A DNA stretch of 64,000 bases, taken from contig JANRLJ010000190.1 in the NCBI GenBank assembly GCA_033762735.1, positions 1-64,000 of the forward strand, written 5' to 3'. Below are positions 31,352 to 40,217 of the stretch, piece after piece (positions within the stretch are counted from its first letter, which is position 1; each line of letters opens with the position of its first letter). This DNA comes from JANRLJ01 sp033762735. GTDB lineage: Bacteria > Chloroflexota > Anaerolineae > Aggregatilineales > Phototrophicaceae. The notes below the pieces were generated by a model. The model had not been told where the DNA came from. It made no database searches and saw nothing but the letters and a program-made list of their open reading frames with translations. The position numbers and the translations under genes were made by a program.

Positions 31352-32244
31352 TGACGCCGCGTATCGCCCTCCTCGTTACCCACATCCGGCCCGAAGAAAA
31401 GCTGCTCATCAGCGCCTTTGCTGAGCACGGCTTCACACCCGACATCATCCTTGATCGTGATCTCGATTTCAGCATCAATGCTGGCGCGGATCAGCCTGCC
31501 CCGAATGGAACCTCCTGGAGTGCATATGCGCTTGTCATGGAGCGCTGTGTCAGCACTTCACGGGGGATGTATGCGACTGCAATCCTTAATGCCTGGGGTA
31601 TCCCGACCATCAACGCCTATGCGACTGCCGCTCTGTGTGCCGATAAACTTCACACCAGCCTCGCTCTGGCACAGGTTGGCATTCCACAGCCTGCTACCCG
31701 CCTGACCTTTACCACTGAAGCGGCTCTGAACAGCATTGAATCACTCGGTTATCCAGCCGTGCTGAAACCTGTGACAGGATCGTGGGGGCGGCTGCTGGCG
31801 CGGGTCAATGAGCGCGACAGCGCCGAGGCGATCCTCGAACATCGCGAAACGCTCGGTGACTATACGCAGCACATCTATTACGTACAGGAATATGTCCAGA
31901 AACCGGGACGCGATATTCGCGCTTTTGTCGTCGGAGACAGAACTATCTGTGCCATCTACCGCGCCTCCTCACACTGGATCACCAACACAGCCCGCGGTGG
32001 ACAGGCCACCAACTGCCCGGTGACGTCTGAGCTGGATGATGTGTGTGTACGAGCCGCGCAGGCCGTCGGGGGGGGTGTGCTGGCACTGGACATCTTTGAA
32101 ACGCCCGACGGGCAATTACTGGTCAATGAGATCAATCACACGATGGAATTTCGCAACAGCAGTGCCCCTACAGGAGTCAACATCGCTGGTGAAGTCGTGC
32201 GCTATGCCCTGACTCAGATCCAAGTGAGGGAGGCGGTTCGATGA
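31351..32244 (+). CDS. lysX: LysW-alpha-aminoadipate ligase (ATP-grasp)
   Basis: A 297-residue ATP-grasp ligase that joins alpha-aminoadipate to the C-terminal Glu of LysW. Visible features are PAVLKPVTGSWGRLLARV (ATP lysine and glycine loop, near residues 133-150), YYVQEYVQKPGRDIRAFVVGD (180-200) and the metal-binding LVNEINHTMEFRNS near 256-269. It is coupled to lysW by TAATG and to the next gene by a four-base overlap. ArgX-type homologues use glutamate for arginine synthesis; the lysine leaders favour LysX. Confidence 0.93.
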   Translation: MTPRIALLVTHIRPEEKLLISAFAEHGFTPDIILDRDLDFSINAGADQPAPNGTSWSAYALVMERCVSTSRGMYATAILNAWGIPTINAYATAALCADKLHTSLALAQVGIPQPATRLTFTTEAALNSIESLGYPAVLKPVTGSWGRLLARVNERDSAEAILEHRETLGDYTQHIYYVQEYVQKPGRDIRAFVVGDRTICAIYRASSHWITNTARGGQATNCPVTSELDDVCVRAAQAVGGGVLALDIFETPDGQLLVNEINHTMEFRNSSAPTGVNIAGEVVRYALTQIQVREAVR

Positions 32245-33272
32245 CCTTGAGAGTCGGGATCGTCGGCGGCAGTGGTTATACGGGCGGGGAACTGCTGCGC
32301 CTGCTCATCAATCATCGTGATGTTGAAGTCACCCAGATCACCAGCCGAGAACAGGCAGGCCAGTACGTCTATACTCGCCATCCCAACCTGCGAGGCGCGA
32401 GTCGTCTGACGTTTGTCCATCCTGACGCGCTCCAGCCGTGCGATCTGCTGTTCCTGGCGCTGCCGCATGGCGTTGCCGCCCGTGAGATTGAGCGCTACGC
32501 CGTCCTCGCTCCGTCATTGATCGACCTGTCGGCTGATTTTCGGCTGAATGACACAACGGCTTATCAACGCTGGTATGGCGAGGATCATCCAAACCCCGAC
32601 TGGCTCTCTCGTTTCGAGTACGGGCTGCCCGAAGTACGGCGGGAAGCCCTGCGCGGGGCACAGTTCGCCAGCGGCATCGGCTGCAACGCCACCGCCATCA
32701 ATCTTGCTCTGCTGCCACTGGTAAGGGAAGGCCTGGTTGAACGGGCAGCGGCAGCGCTTAACGTGGGTTCATCGGAAGGCGGGCATCAACCCAGCGAAGG
32801 GTCCCATCATCCCGTGCGCAGTGGTGCCGTCCGCACATACAAACCGAGCGGGCATCGTCACTCCGCAGAAGTGGCGATGATTCTCGGCGCCGGGCTGATG
32901 GTGGATTTCGCGGTCACAGCCATTGAGATGGTGCGTGGGGTGCATCTGGTGGCGCACGTTTACCTGAATGCACCCCAGAACGAACGGGATTTGTGGCGTA
33001 TTTATCGCCGCGCTTACCGCGATGAGCCATTTATCCGGCTGGTGAGCAGCACAACCGGGCTGCATCGCTACCCTGAACCCCGCATCGTTGCGGGTACGAA
33101 TTTCTGTGACATTGGCTTCGCTGTGGATGAGCATAATCCGTGTCATGTCGTCGTCATGGCCGCGCTGGACAATCTGGGCAAAGGCGCCGCTGGATCAGCA
33201 GTACAGGTGATGAACATCATGCAGGGCTTTGATGAATGTGAAGGGCTGCGTGGAATAGGAGTATATCCATGA
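32241..33272 (+). CDS. lysY: LysW-aminoadipyl phosphate reductase
   Basis: A 343-residue ArgC-like dehydrogenase. It has the dinucleotide-binding GIVGGSGYTGGELLRLL at residues 5-21, the catalytic Cys in ASGIGCNATAINLAL near 149, and the HRHSAE-type region (SGHRHSAEV). It reduces the acyl phosphate made by LysZ to the semialdehyde while the substrate stays on LysW. Overlaps lysZ by four bases. Confidence 0.93.
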   Translation: MTLRVGIVGGSGYTGGELLRLLINHRDVEVTQITSREQAGQYVYTRHPNLRGASRLTFVHPDALQPCDLLFLALPHGVAAREIERYAVLAPSLIDLSADFRLNDTTAYQRWYGEDHPNPDWLSRFEYGLPEVRREALRGAQFASGIGCNATAINLALLPLVREGLVERAAAALNVGSSEGGHQPSEGSHHPVRSGAVRTYKPSGHRHSAEVAMILGAGLMVDFAVTAIEMVRGVHLVAHVYLNAPQNERDLWRIYRRAYRDEPFIRLVSSTTGLHRYPEPRIVAGTNFCDIGFAVDEHNPCHVVVMAALDNLGKGAAGSAVQVMNIMQGFDECEGLRGIGVYP

Positions 33273-34066
33273 ACAATATTCTGGTTGTAAAGATTGGCGG
33301 CACACAGGGCGTTGACCTCGCGGGCTGTGCCGATGATATTGCCAGGCTGCGGCGCCCACTGATTGTGGTGCATGGCGTCAGCGCGATGATGGATCAGTTA
33401 TGCGCGGAACGCGGTATCACCGTTCGTACATTAACCTCTCCTAGCAGCCATACATCGCGCTATACGGATGCTGCGACACGCGATGTGTTTGTGGAAGCGT
33501 GTGAACGCATGAACGAGACACTGGTCAGCCTATTGCACGAGCGGGGCGTTCGCGCACAGGGACTTACGGGGGAAGCCGTTCCACTGTGGGGCGAGCGCAA
33601 AAACGCGCTTCGCGCCGTTGTGAAAGGGCGGGTGTGCATGGTGCGGGATGATTACACCGGGACAATCATGCGAGTAGACACAACCTCCATCCAGGCAGCA
33701 CTCAATCATGGCGCGGTGGCGGTCGTGCCGCCTCTCGCGAACAGTGCCGACGGATTTCTGAACGTTGATGGAGATCGCGCCGGGGCGGCAGTTGCAGGCA
33801 GCGTAGACGCGGCGGACTATATCATCCTGAGTGGTGTGCGCGGGTTGTATCGCCACTACCCCGACGAAGCCAGCTTTGTTCCCTCCGTAAGTGCGCAGGA
33901 AATGGATGTGGCGCTGACATGGGCGGAAGGCCGCATGAAGCGCAAAGTCATCGGCGCATCCGAAGCGCTGGCGTCGGGGGTGAGCCGGGTCGTCATCGGC
34001 GATGGGCGGCAGAACACCCCCATCAGCGCGGCGCTGGCAGGCATAGGAACGGAGTTCCGGGCATGA
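33269..34066 (+). CDS. lysZ: LysW-aminoadipate kinase
   Basis: A 265-residue amino acid kinase of the ArgB/LysZ type. The N-terminal VVKIGGTQG, the LIVVHGVSAMMDQL nucleotide loop and the DGDRAGAAVAGSVDAADYIILSGVRGLY segment (in part) are characteristic. It phosphorylates the side-chain carboxyl of carrier-bound aminoadipate. The start overlaps lysY and the stop overlaps lysJ. Confidence 0.92.
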   Translation: MNNILVVKIGGTQGVDLAGCADDIARLRRPLIVVHGVSAMMDQLCAERGITVRTLTSPSSHTSRYTDAATRDVFVEACERMNETLVSLLHERGVRAQGLTGEAVPLWGERKNALRAVVKGRVCMVRDDYTGTIMRVDTTSIQAALNHGAVAVVPPLANSADGFLNVDGDRAGAAVAGSVDAADYIILSGVRGLYRHYPDEASFVPSVSAQEMDVALTWAEGRMKRKVIGASEALASGVSRVVIGDGRQNTPISAALAGIGTEFRA

Positions 34067-35238
34067 GTATCGAGAGTGTCGCAACGACGGTATCCATAGA
34101 GGATCAGTTTGGTTCAGGCGCGTACAGCAAGCGACCGCTGACTCTGATCAGAGGCGCAGGCTGTACCGTGTGGGATGATACTGGAAACGCCTATCTGGAC
34201 GCGACCAGCGGGATGGGTGTCGCGCTTCTGGGACATGCGCATCCAGCAGTCACAGCGGCAATTCAGGCACAGGCCGCCGAACTGATCACCAGCCCTGAGA
34301 TTTTCTATAACCCACGCCGCGCCGAACTCTATACCCTGCTCCATCGGCTGACCGGGTTTGAACACTTCTTCCTGTGCAACAGCGGCACGGAAGCCATCGA
34401 AGGGGCGTTGAAGATCGCCCGTCTGCTGACTGGACGGAGCGAAATTGTCGCCGCTAAGCGTGCGTTTCATGGGCGCACGCTCGGCGCATTAGGACTAACG
34501 TGGACTCCGGCTTATCGCGAACCATTCACAGCGTGGACGCCGAACGGGGTGACGCATATCGTCTACAACAGCTTGGAAGAAGCCGAACGGATGATTACAG
34601 ACCAGACCGCCGCGGTCGTGGTGGAAGCCATACAGGGGGAAGGCGGTGTGTATCCAGCCGAAGCCGGGTTCCTGCAAGGGCTGCGCAGGTTGTGCGACAA
34701 GCGCGGTGCCCTGCTGATCGTCGATGAAATCCAGACCGGGCTGGGGCGCACCGGGCGCTGGTTCGGCTATCAACATGCCGAAGTGGTGCCGGATATGATA
34801 ACGCTTGGGAAAGGAATCGCAGGAGGCATTCCGATGGGGATTGTCGCCTGGGATGGTGCAGCCATCGAAAACGGCACACATGGCAGCACATTTGGGGGCA
34901 ATCCGCTGGCGTGCGCGGCAGCGGTCGCCACCTTGCAGACCTTACAGCAAATTCGAGCACCGGAAAGAAGTGCAGAACTGGGCGGATTGCTGCTCGATCT
35001 GCTGCGAGAACACCAGCCCAACAGCGTGCGCGACAGGCGCGGGCGCGGGCTGATGGTTGGCCTTGAACTGCGCGGGCGCGTCACCCCTGTGATTCAGGCC
35101 TTGCAGGCGCAGGGCGTCCTCGCGCTGGTCGCTGGCAGAACTGTACTGCGACTGCTGCCGCCGCTGGTCATAAGCGAGGCTGAAGTGCACCACCTCGCGG
35201 ATACCGTTCTAGGGGTGCTGCGCGATGCCGAGGCCTGA
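34063..35238 (+). CDS. lysJ: LysW-aminoadipate semialdehyde aminotransferase
   Basis: A 391-residue PLP aminotransferase of class III (ArgD-like). The cofactor region includes FLCNSGTEAIEGALKIAR, AFHGRTLGALGLT, LIVDEIQTGLGRTG and the Schiff-base Lys in ITLGKGIAGGIPMG near residue 250. It converts the carrier-bound semialdehyde to LysW-lysine. The true start is ATG 34063, overlapping the lysZ stop (ATGA); a longer in-frame ORF from 33919 lies inside lysZ. Confidence 0.93.
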   Translation: MSIESVATTVSIEDQFGSGAYSKRPLTLIRGAGCTVWDDTGNAYLDATSGMGVALLGHAHPAVTAAIQAQAAELITSPEIFYNPRRAELYTLLHRLTGFEHFFLCNSGTEAIEGALKIARLLTGRSEIVAAKRAFHGRTLGALGLTWTPAYREPFTAWTPNGVTHIVYNSLEEAERMITDQTAAVVVEAIQGEGGVYPAEAGFLQGLRRLCDKRGALLIVDEIQTGLGRTGRWFGYQHAEVVPDMITLGKGIAGGIPMGIVAWDGAAIENGTHGSTFGGNPLACAAAVATLQTLQQIRAPERSAELGGLLLDLLREHQPNSVRDRRGRGLMVGLELRGRVTPVIQALQAQGVLALVAGRTVLRLLPPLVISEAEVHHLADTVLGVLRDAEA

Positions 35239-36280
35239 GATGTTTCTATCCGACGACGACGAGCGCCTGCTGTTCAATCTCGTGAGCATCGCGAGTCCTT
35301 CACAACAGGAGGCCGCCGCGGTCGAGTATCTGGTGGGATGGATGCAGAACTGCGGCTATGACGAGGCGTTTGTGGATGAGGCCGGGAACGCGGTGGGGAT
35401 CAGAGGCACAGGCAGCCGCACGATCATGCTGCTCGGCCACATCGACACCTTCGGTGGGAATTTCCCGGTTCGCCTCGAAGACCGACTTCTGTATGGTCGT
35501 GGCGCGGTCGACGCGAAAGGGGCGTTGTGTGCATTTGCCGCAGCAGGAGCCACAGCCCAACTCCCTTCGGATACCCGGCTCGTCGTGGTTGGCGCGGTCG
35601 AGGAAGAATGTGCCAGCAGCAAGGGCGCACGGCACGTCGCCCAGGTTTATCATCCGGACTTCTGCATCATTGGCGAGCCTTCAAATTGGGATCGACTCAC
35701 GCTCGGCTACAAAGGACGGCTTCTCATGGACTGGCGCTGGGAAGGCGGCTTAGCCCACAGCGCTGGACAGGATGCGACTCCCGCAGAGCACGCCTTTGCT
35801 TACTGGGATCGGGTACGTACTTACACGGCCGAGTTTAATGCAAATCGAACGCGGGTGTTTGAGCGGCTGGATGCCACGCTGCACAGCATCAACACCGGGC
35901 ACGATGGCGTACATGGCTGGTGTGCGCTGACCGTCGGCTTTCGACTGCCGCGCGACACCGACCCGAAGGACATCGCAATCGCGCTGGCAGATGCAGGAAT
36001 CACAAGGGTATACGGCATGGAACACGCTTTCACGACCGAACGCGACTCAGCCTTGAGCCGGGTGATGCGTGGGGCGATTCGCACGGAAGGTGGACAACCC
36101 GCCTTTGTGTACAAAACAGGCACGTCGGATATGAACATCGTCGGGCGCGTCTGGAATTGCCCGATGCTCGCCTATGGGCCGGGCGATTCTGCGCTCGATC
36201 ACACGCCTAACGAGCATCTTCATCTCGACGAGTACAATCAGTCTGTTCGTGTTTTGAGGCGGGCTTTAGCGGCGCTCTAA
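35225..36280 (+). CDS. lysK: LysW-lysine hydrolase
   Basis: A 351-residue zinc peptidase of the M20 family that releases lysine from LysW. Motifs are LLGHIDTFGG (metal His and Asp, near residue 70), GRGAVDAKGALCAF (bridging Asp) and VVGAVEEECASS (catalytic and metal Glu). It overlaps lysJ by 14 bases if ATG 35225 is used; ATG 35240, just past the lysJ stop, is an alternative. Last gene of the operon. The 136 bases after it show no terminator that I can recognise. Confidence 0.92.
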   Translation: MPRPEMFLSDDDERLLFNLVSIASPSQQEAAAVEYLVGWMQNCGYDEAFVDEAGNAVGIRGTGSRTIMLLGHIDTFGGNFPVRLEDRLLYGRGAVDAKGALCAFAAAGATAQLPSDTRLVVVGAVEEECASSKGARHVAQVYHPDFCIIGEPSNWDRLTLGYKGRLLMDWRWEGGLAHSAGQDATPAEHAFAYWDRVRTYTAEFNANRTRVFERLDATLHSINTGHDGVHGWCALTVGFRLPRDTDPKDIAIALADAGITRVYGMEHAFTTERDSALSRVMRGAIRTEGGQPAFVYKTGTSDMNIVGRVWNCPMLAYGPGDSALDHTPNEHLHLDEYNQSVRVLRRALAAL

Positions 36281-36416
36281 GCCGACCGATCACGGTAAAG
36301 ACGGACTGAGCGAAATGCTGAAGTCCCCACGACTTGGGCCGAGCCACCTGCATCATCGTGCCTGTAAACCTTTCCAGTAGGTTCACATGGTTGAAATTGC
36401 TCCTGATTACAGCGCT

Positions 36417-38903
36417 TTACTGAAACGTCAACAATAGTTTTTCGCCTGCCTGAAGGGTTAATGCCGGGTCGAAATGGAGTGTATGTCCGTCGGAGGTATG
36501 TTTGCTCGTTGTCGTTGCGATTGAACTTCCGCCAATGGTCGCGGCTGCCAGTTCACCCCTCCAATGATTGAGGCTGATGGAACGACACGTCCATACACCG
36601 GTCAACGTGGTGATACTGACCTGTCCTGTGACACGATCATGGGCATAGAAGCCTGTCCCGTGACTGTGTGCGAAGAACAGTTTTATGGAAGCCGCCGATG
36701 GTGAAGGCGCAAAGGACACAGCGCCATTTTTGATCGACAAACCCAGGTAGCCGTGCAGGACTGCCCAGGCAGACAGCGAACGGAAGTAATGTCCGCCCCA
36801 TTCCTGATGGTCGAAGTACAGCCCATTCCGGCGGTAAAAGCGGTCAATCGTCAGTATAACCGATTCAGCCTGCTCGACTCTCCCCTCATAAAGCAAGTGC
36901 GAGGCGAATGCAAAATTACTCCCTGTCCAGACGGTGTTGGCTTGATCCCACCAGCAGTCGGAAGGCACATCATGCAGATACGCATCACCCGGCCATGAAC
37001 AGTTTCGTATCCCGAGATCCGCCTCAAAGGAGTAGTGATAAATGGTTTCCAGAATGGAGCGAATCCGGTCTGGTTCGATCAGGGGTTGAACACCGGTCAG
37101 GCGGTTGCACCAATCCCCAATCAGTTGATCGGTGAGACAGCCCTCATCAATCAGCCCTGTCTTGCCGTCCCGGTCGTTATACAAACGATAGTAGCGGCCT
37201 GTCCACAGTTTACGGTCATGCTGGAGCCGTGCCTGTTCAAGGAGTTGGGCATATCTGGCCGCCGCCTTCCTGTCCTCTAAAAGGTCGGCGCATTCAATCG
37301 TATGGGTGAGCGCCGACAGCCATAAAGACGACGTGAAAGCTGCTGCGCCGTGCATACTGAGATTGTCGTAGGAACTGTTTACACCATCAATGTCGGGCAG
37401 GCAGTCCCCGTTTGCATCGCGTTCTCGCACGACATAATCCAGTGCTTTTTGAACGGACTCCCACATCTCCCGCAGGAAAGCGAGATCGCCCGTCCACAGC
37501 GCATGACGCAGCACAAGAATCGTATACTGTGCGGAAAGATCAACCCGTGAGGGGACGTTCGGGCGAGTTTCATGCTCGAAATGATCGAAGTTACGGTCAA
37601 TGCCGTGACTGATCTCGCCTGACTCCAGTTGAACTGCGCAGTGCGTCCGCAGCATGGCTTTGTCCAACGAGGGGAACAGCGCCAGAACGGGTACGCTGCC
37701 GTAAACGGCCACATCAATCGTCGACATTGGCCCCCAGTAACCCGTCGCAGTTAAGCCTTCCTGAAGCGCAAACTTGCCATCCTGAGTCAGCCATGTACTG
37801 GTAATCAGGGTGTTGAGGTGAGAATTGATCTGATCGAGGATCGGTTCGGGAATTGTACTGTCGAAGAACGCAGCGTGAAAATCACGAGTCCGGGCTGTCA
37901 GCGCGTGGGCTTTGTCTGCCAGATATGCCACGACTTCCAGCGCTGAGCCGAAGTGGTTGGCATAAAAGTTGCCCTCGCGTTTGGCTGCATCCTCCCCCCG
38001 CACCTCACTGTACAGATTGGGGAAATACCAGCCGACGATAAAGGTCTGCTCAATAGCCTTACCATGCAGCGTGTGTGATACAGCCAGTGTGTTGTAACTA
38101 CGTTCGCGGGCGGTAACTTGCTCCGTTTCAGGATTGAGGGTATTGCGTCCAGCAGTATCGTCAAGATTGGGCAAACGGTCATGACGCAGTGCCCATTCAT
38201 AGAAGCCATGCCGTGCTTCCCAGCCGAGGTAATGTGTCGTGCCTGGATCGAGGGAAGCAAGTAACTGTGAGCCAGTGGTGGCGTGTTCAGCACTGAGGCC
38301 GCTCACCGTAGCTTCTGCAATTACCGCAGTCCCATGCTGATGTAAACGATTGACGTACTGTTTCTGCTGCACATCGTACCCGACGGCGTTTCGCTGCGTC
38401 GCCATCAGCATAACGTCAACTGGTTGATCGTTATGTGGCAGTATGTGGAAGTTGCAGTAAAAACCGGGCAGTGCCGAGTTTTTCACATCATGGGGGATGA
38501 AGGGGCTGAATGCTTCCAGCACGACATCAAACGGCATATCGGATGCGGTGAAGGTCAGCGTGGTGAATGGAAAGGACGCCCGCGAGGTGATGCGCTCGAT
38601 GCCGCGCATCCAGGGAAAGGTATAGTGAAAAAGTTCGATACCGCCCGCGTCGATGCCCTGATCGATTTGCAACAGCTTCATGCGTGGCGGTTTGCCAGGC
38701 ACCTGATAGCGCACGATAAAAAACAGCATCGACTCGTCGGCGAAGGGAAAGCGGGCGCCGCTGGCGAAGGGCAGGTTATTGAAAATATGCCAGCAGGTAA
38801 AGATGCCATCATGCCTCAGCTCCACCCCGCCTGTACCTATCCCTCCCAGCGCAATTCCACTTCGCGGCCTGTTTACATATTCGAGCGTGGCCTCATAAGG
38901 CAT
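36417..38903 (-). CDS. GH116 family glycosidase (GBA2/SSO1353-like)
   Basis: An 828-residue cytoplasmic enzyme. The N-terminal SGIALGGIGTGGVELRHDG (residues 15-33) and the (alpha/alpha)6 catalytic half (TATGYWGPMSTIDVAVYGSVP, then DGVNSSYDNLSMHGAAAFTSSLWLSAL in part and a Trp-rich end) match family 116, which includes beta-glucosidases and beta-xylosidases. No signal peptide, so it would act on imported sugars. It diverges from lacI-2 and has that regulator's operator next to its promoter. Confidence 0.78.
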   Translation of the reverse strand: MPYEATLEYVNRPRSGIALGGIGTGGVELRHDGIFTCWHIFNNLPFASGARFPFADESMLFFIVRYQVPGKPPRMKLLQIDQGIDAGGIELFHYTFPWMRGIERITSRASFPFTTLTFTASDMPFDVVLEAFSPFIPHDVKNSALPGFYCNFHILPHNDQPVDVMLMATQRNAVGYDVQQKQYVNRLHQHGTAVIAEATVSGLSAEHATTGSQLLASLDPGTTHYLGWEARHGFYEWALRHDRLPNLDDTAGRNTLNPETEQVTARERSYNTLAVSHTLHGKAIEQTFIVGWYFPNLYSEVRGEDAAKREGNFYANHFGSALEVVAYLADKAHALTARTRDFHAAFFDSTIPEPILDQINSHLNTLITSTWLTQDGKFALQEGLTATGYWGPMSTIDVAVYGSVPVLALFPSLDKAMLRTHCAVQLESGEISHGIDRNFDHFEHETRPNVPSRVDLSAQYTILVLRHALWTGDLAFLREMWESVQKALDYVVRERDANGDCLPDIDGVNSSYDNLSMHGAAAFTSSLWLSALTHTIECADLLEDRKAAARYAQLLEQARLQHDRKLWTGRYYRLYNDRDGKTGLIDEGCLTDQLIGDWCNRLTGVQPLIEPDRIRSILETIYHYSFEADLGIRNCSWPGDAYLHDVPSDCWWDQANTVWTGSNFAFASHLLYEGRVEQAESVILTIDRFYRRNGLYFDHQEWGGHYFRSLSAWAVLHGYLGLSIKNGAVSFAPSPSAASIKLFFAHSHGTGFYAHDRVTGQVSITTLTGVWTCRSISLNHWRGELAAATIGGSSIATTTSKHTSDGHTLHFDPALTLQAGEKLLLTFQ

Positions 38904-38935
38904 TTGAAGAATCCCAAAAAGTTATGTATAAAGTC

Positions 38936-38951
38936 ATGTTATCGATAACAT
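38936..38951. promoter_or_regulatory. LacI-2 operator, perfect 16-bp palindrome
   Basis: ATGTTATCGATAACAT is fully symmetric with the central CG of LacI-family sites. It lies between the divergent GH116 and lacI-2 genes, five bases past the GH116 -10 box. A near-identical copy (15 of 16) is at 40100-40115 in front of the transporter operon. Confidence 0.8.
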
Positions 38952-38955
38952 ATTT

Positions 38956-38983
38956 ATTGTAGAATACCATGATGTTTTGTCAA
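38956..38983 (-). promoter_or_regulatory. GH116 promoter
   Basis: Minus-strand TTGACA (38978-38983), spacer 16, TACAAT (38956-38961). The operator begins five bases downstream, so bound repressor would block clearance. Confidence 0.7.
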
Positions 38984-39031
38984 GCAACCGATAAATCGTT
39001 ATCTTTTCAGGGCGAACGCGGAGTAACTTTT

Positions 39032-40042
39032 ATGGCACCAAACCCACCTAAACTTGCAACCATTTACGATGTCGCTGATCTGGCCGGTGTTTCCCACATC
39101 ACTGTCTCACGGGTGGTCAATGGCAAACAGAACGTCAGCCCAGAGACACGTGAGCGCGTCCTCAAGGCGATGAATGAACTCGGCTACTCGCCTAATCCGA
39201 TAGCCAAAACGCTTCAGACACGCCGTTCACAGGTGATTGAGTTGGTGACGACGGACGTATGGGGCAGCAGCGCGGCGATGCAGAGTGTGATCAGCGCAGT
39301 CGCCCAGGGTTTCGATTTTCAGCTATCGATCCTGCCAACCACGGTAGACGCTCTCTATAACGTGTTAAAGGCGATTCCCAATCGCATGGTGGCGGGAACG
39401 CTGCTCTATGCCCAGGATGTTGATCTGAACTACGGCACGGTTCAACAGATCGTCCAGAATTATCCGCTTGTGCAGCTTGGCGGAAGGTTGCAAAGTGGCC
39501 TTCCCTCTGTGACTTATGACCAGTACCAGGCCTCCACGCTGGCTGTGCAGCATTTGATCGATCTCGGCCATCGGGAGATTGGGTTTATTGGCGGCCAGCA
39601 GCGTTTGCTTGATGGACGAATTCGCTATGAAGCCTATCTGGACACCCTCCAGCGAAATCACCTCAAAGCTGGACCGAGCATCTTTGGCGATTTTGGCGCG
39701 CCCAGCGGTGAGGTCGTGATGAAGGAACTACTGGCACGGCAGCAGCCCTTTACAGCCCTGTTCATCTCCTCCGATTCGATGGCGCTGAGTGCCATTCATG
39801 TCATGCGGCAGGCCGGGCTTCGGGTCCCGGAGGATGTATCCGTCGTGGGGTATGACGACGACATCTTTGCTTCGTTCCTCTCGCCACCACTGACAACGAT
39901 GGTCAACAACGCAGGTCTGCTGGCGCGGCTGGCAGCGGAGTATCTGTTTGAACTGCTGCAAAATCCGCAGACACCCCGGATGCAGCGCATTCTGCTGCCA
40001 GAACTGATTTTGCGCCAAAGCACACGCCCACCACAACCCTGA
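39032..40042 (+). CDS. LacI family regulator of the second sugar cluster
   Basis: A 336-residue repressor with the helix-turn-helix TIYDVADLAGVSHITVSRVVNG (in two parts, residues 10-31), hinge region AKTLQTRRSQ and a ligand domain ending VVGYDDDIFASFLSPPLTTM. The ATG at 39032 has GGAG nine bases upstream; an in-frame ATG at 38969 lies within the promoter of the divergent gene and is unlikely. It probably binds ATGTT-(A/C)-TCGATAACAT at two sites flanking its gene and so controls GH116, itself and the ABC/xylanase operon. Confidence 0.92.
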   Translation: MAPNPPKLATIYDVADLAGVSHITVSRVVNGKQNVSPETRERVLKAMNELGYSPNPIAKTLQTRRSQVIELVTTDVWGSSAAMQSVISAVAQGFDFQLSILPTTVDALYNVLKAIPNRMVAGTLLYAQDVDLNYGTVQQIVQNYPLVQLGGRLQSGLPSVTYDQYQASTLAVQHLIDLGHREIGFIGGQQRLLDGRIRYEAYLDTLQRNHLKAGPSIFGDFGAPSGEVVMKELLARQQPFTALFISSDSMALSAIHVMRQAGLRVPEDVSVVGYDDDIFASFLSPPLTTMVNNAGLLARLAAEYLFELLQNPQTPRMQRILLPELILRQSTRPPQP

Positions 40043-40061
40043 ACGACCTTAGAGCAATTTC

Positions 40062-40115
40062 TTGACAAACTAAAATTTTCCATGCTATATGTTTATCAGA
40101 TGTTCTCGATAACAT
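40062..40115 (+). promoter_or_regulatory. Promoter and LacI-2 operator of the second sugar operon
   Basis: TTGACA (40062-40067), 17 bases, CTATAT (40085-40090). The operator ATGTTCTCGATAACAT occupies 40100-40115, over the start of transcription. Confidence 0.8.
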
Positions 40116-40217
40116 GAAATGAAAATGAGTGGGAAGGAGGCAAAACCGAACGCAATCACGACAAGGACGCGCTGCCCAAAAGTTAGCCACACCCTCTATT
40201 TGGTTAGGAGAAAAAAT

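Noticed and set aside
33919..34062. Extended N-terminus of LysJ
   Set aside because: The extra 48 codons lie inside lysZ; the ATG overlapping the lysZ stop fits the coupled operon and the family length.
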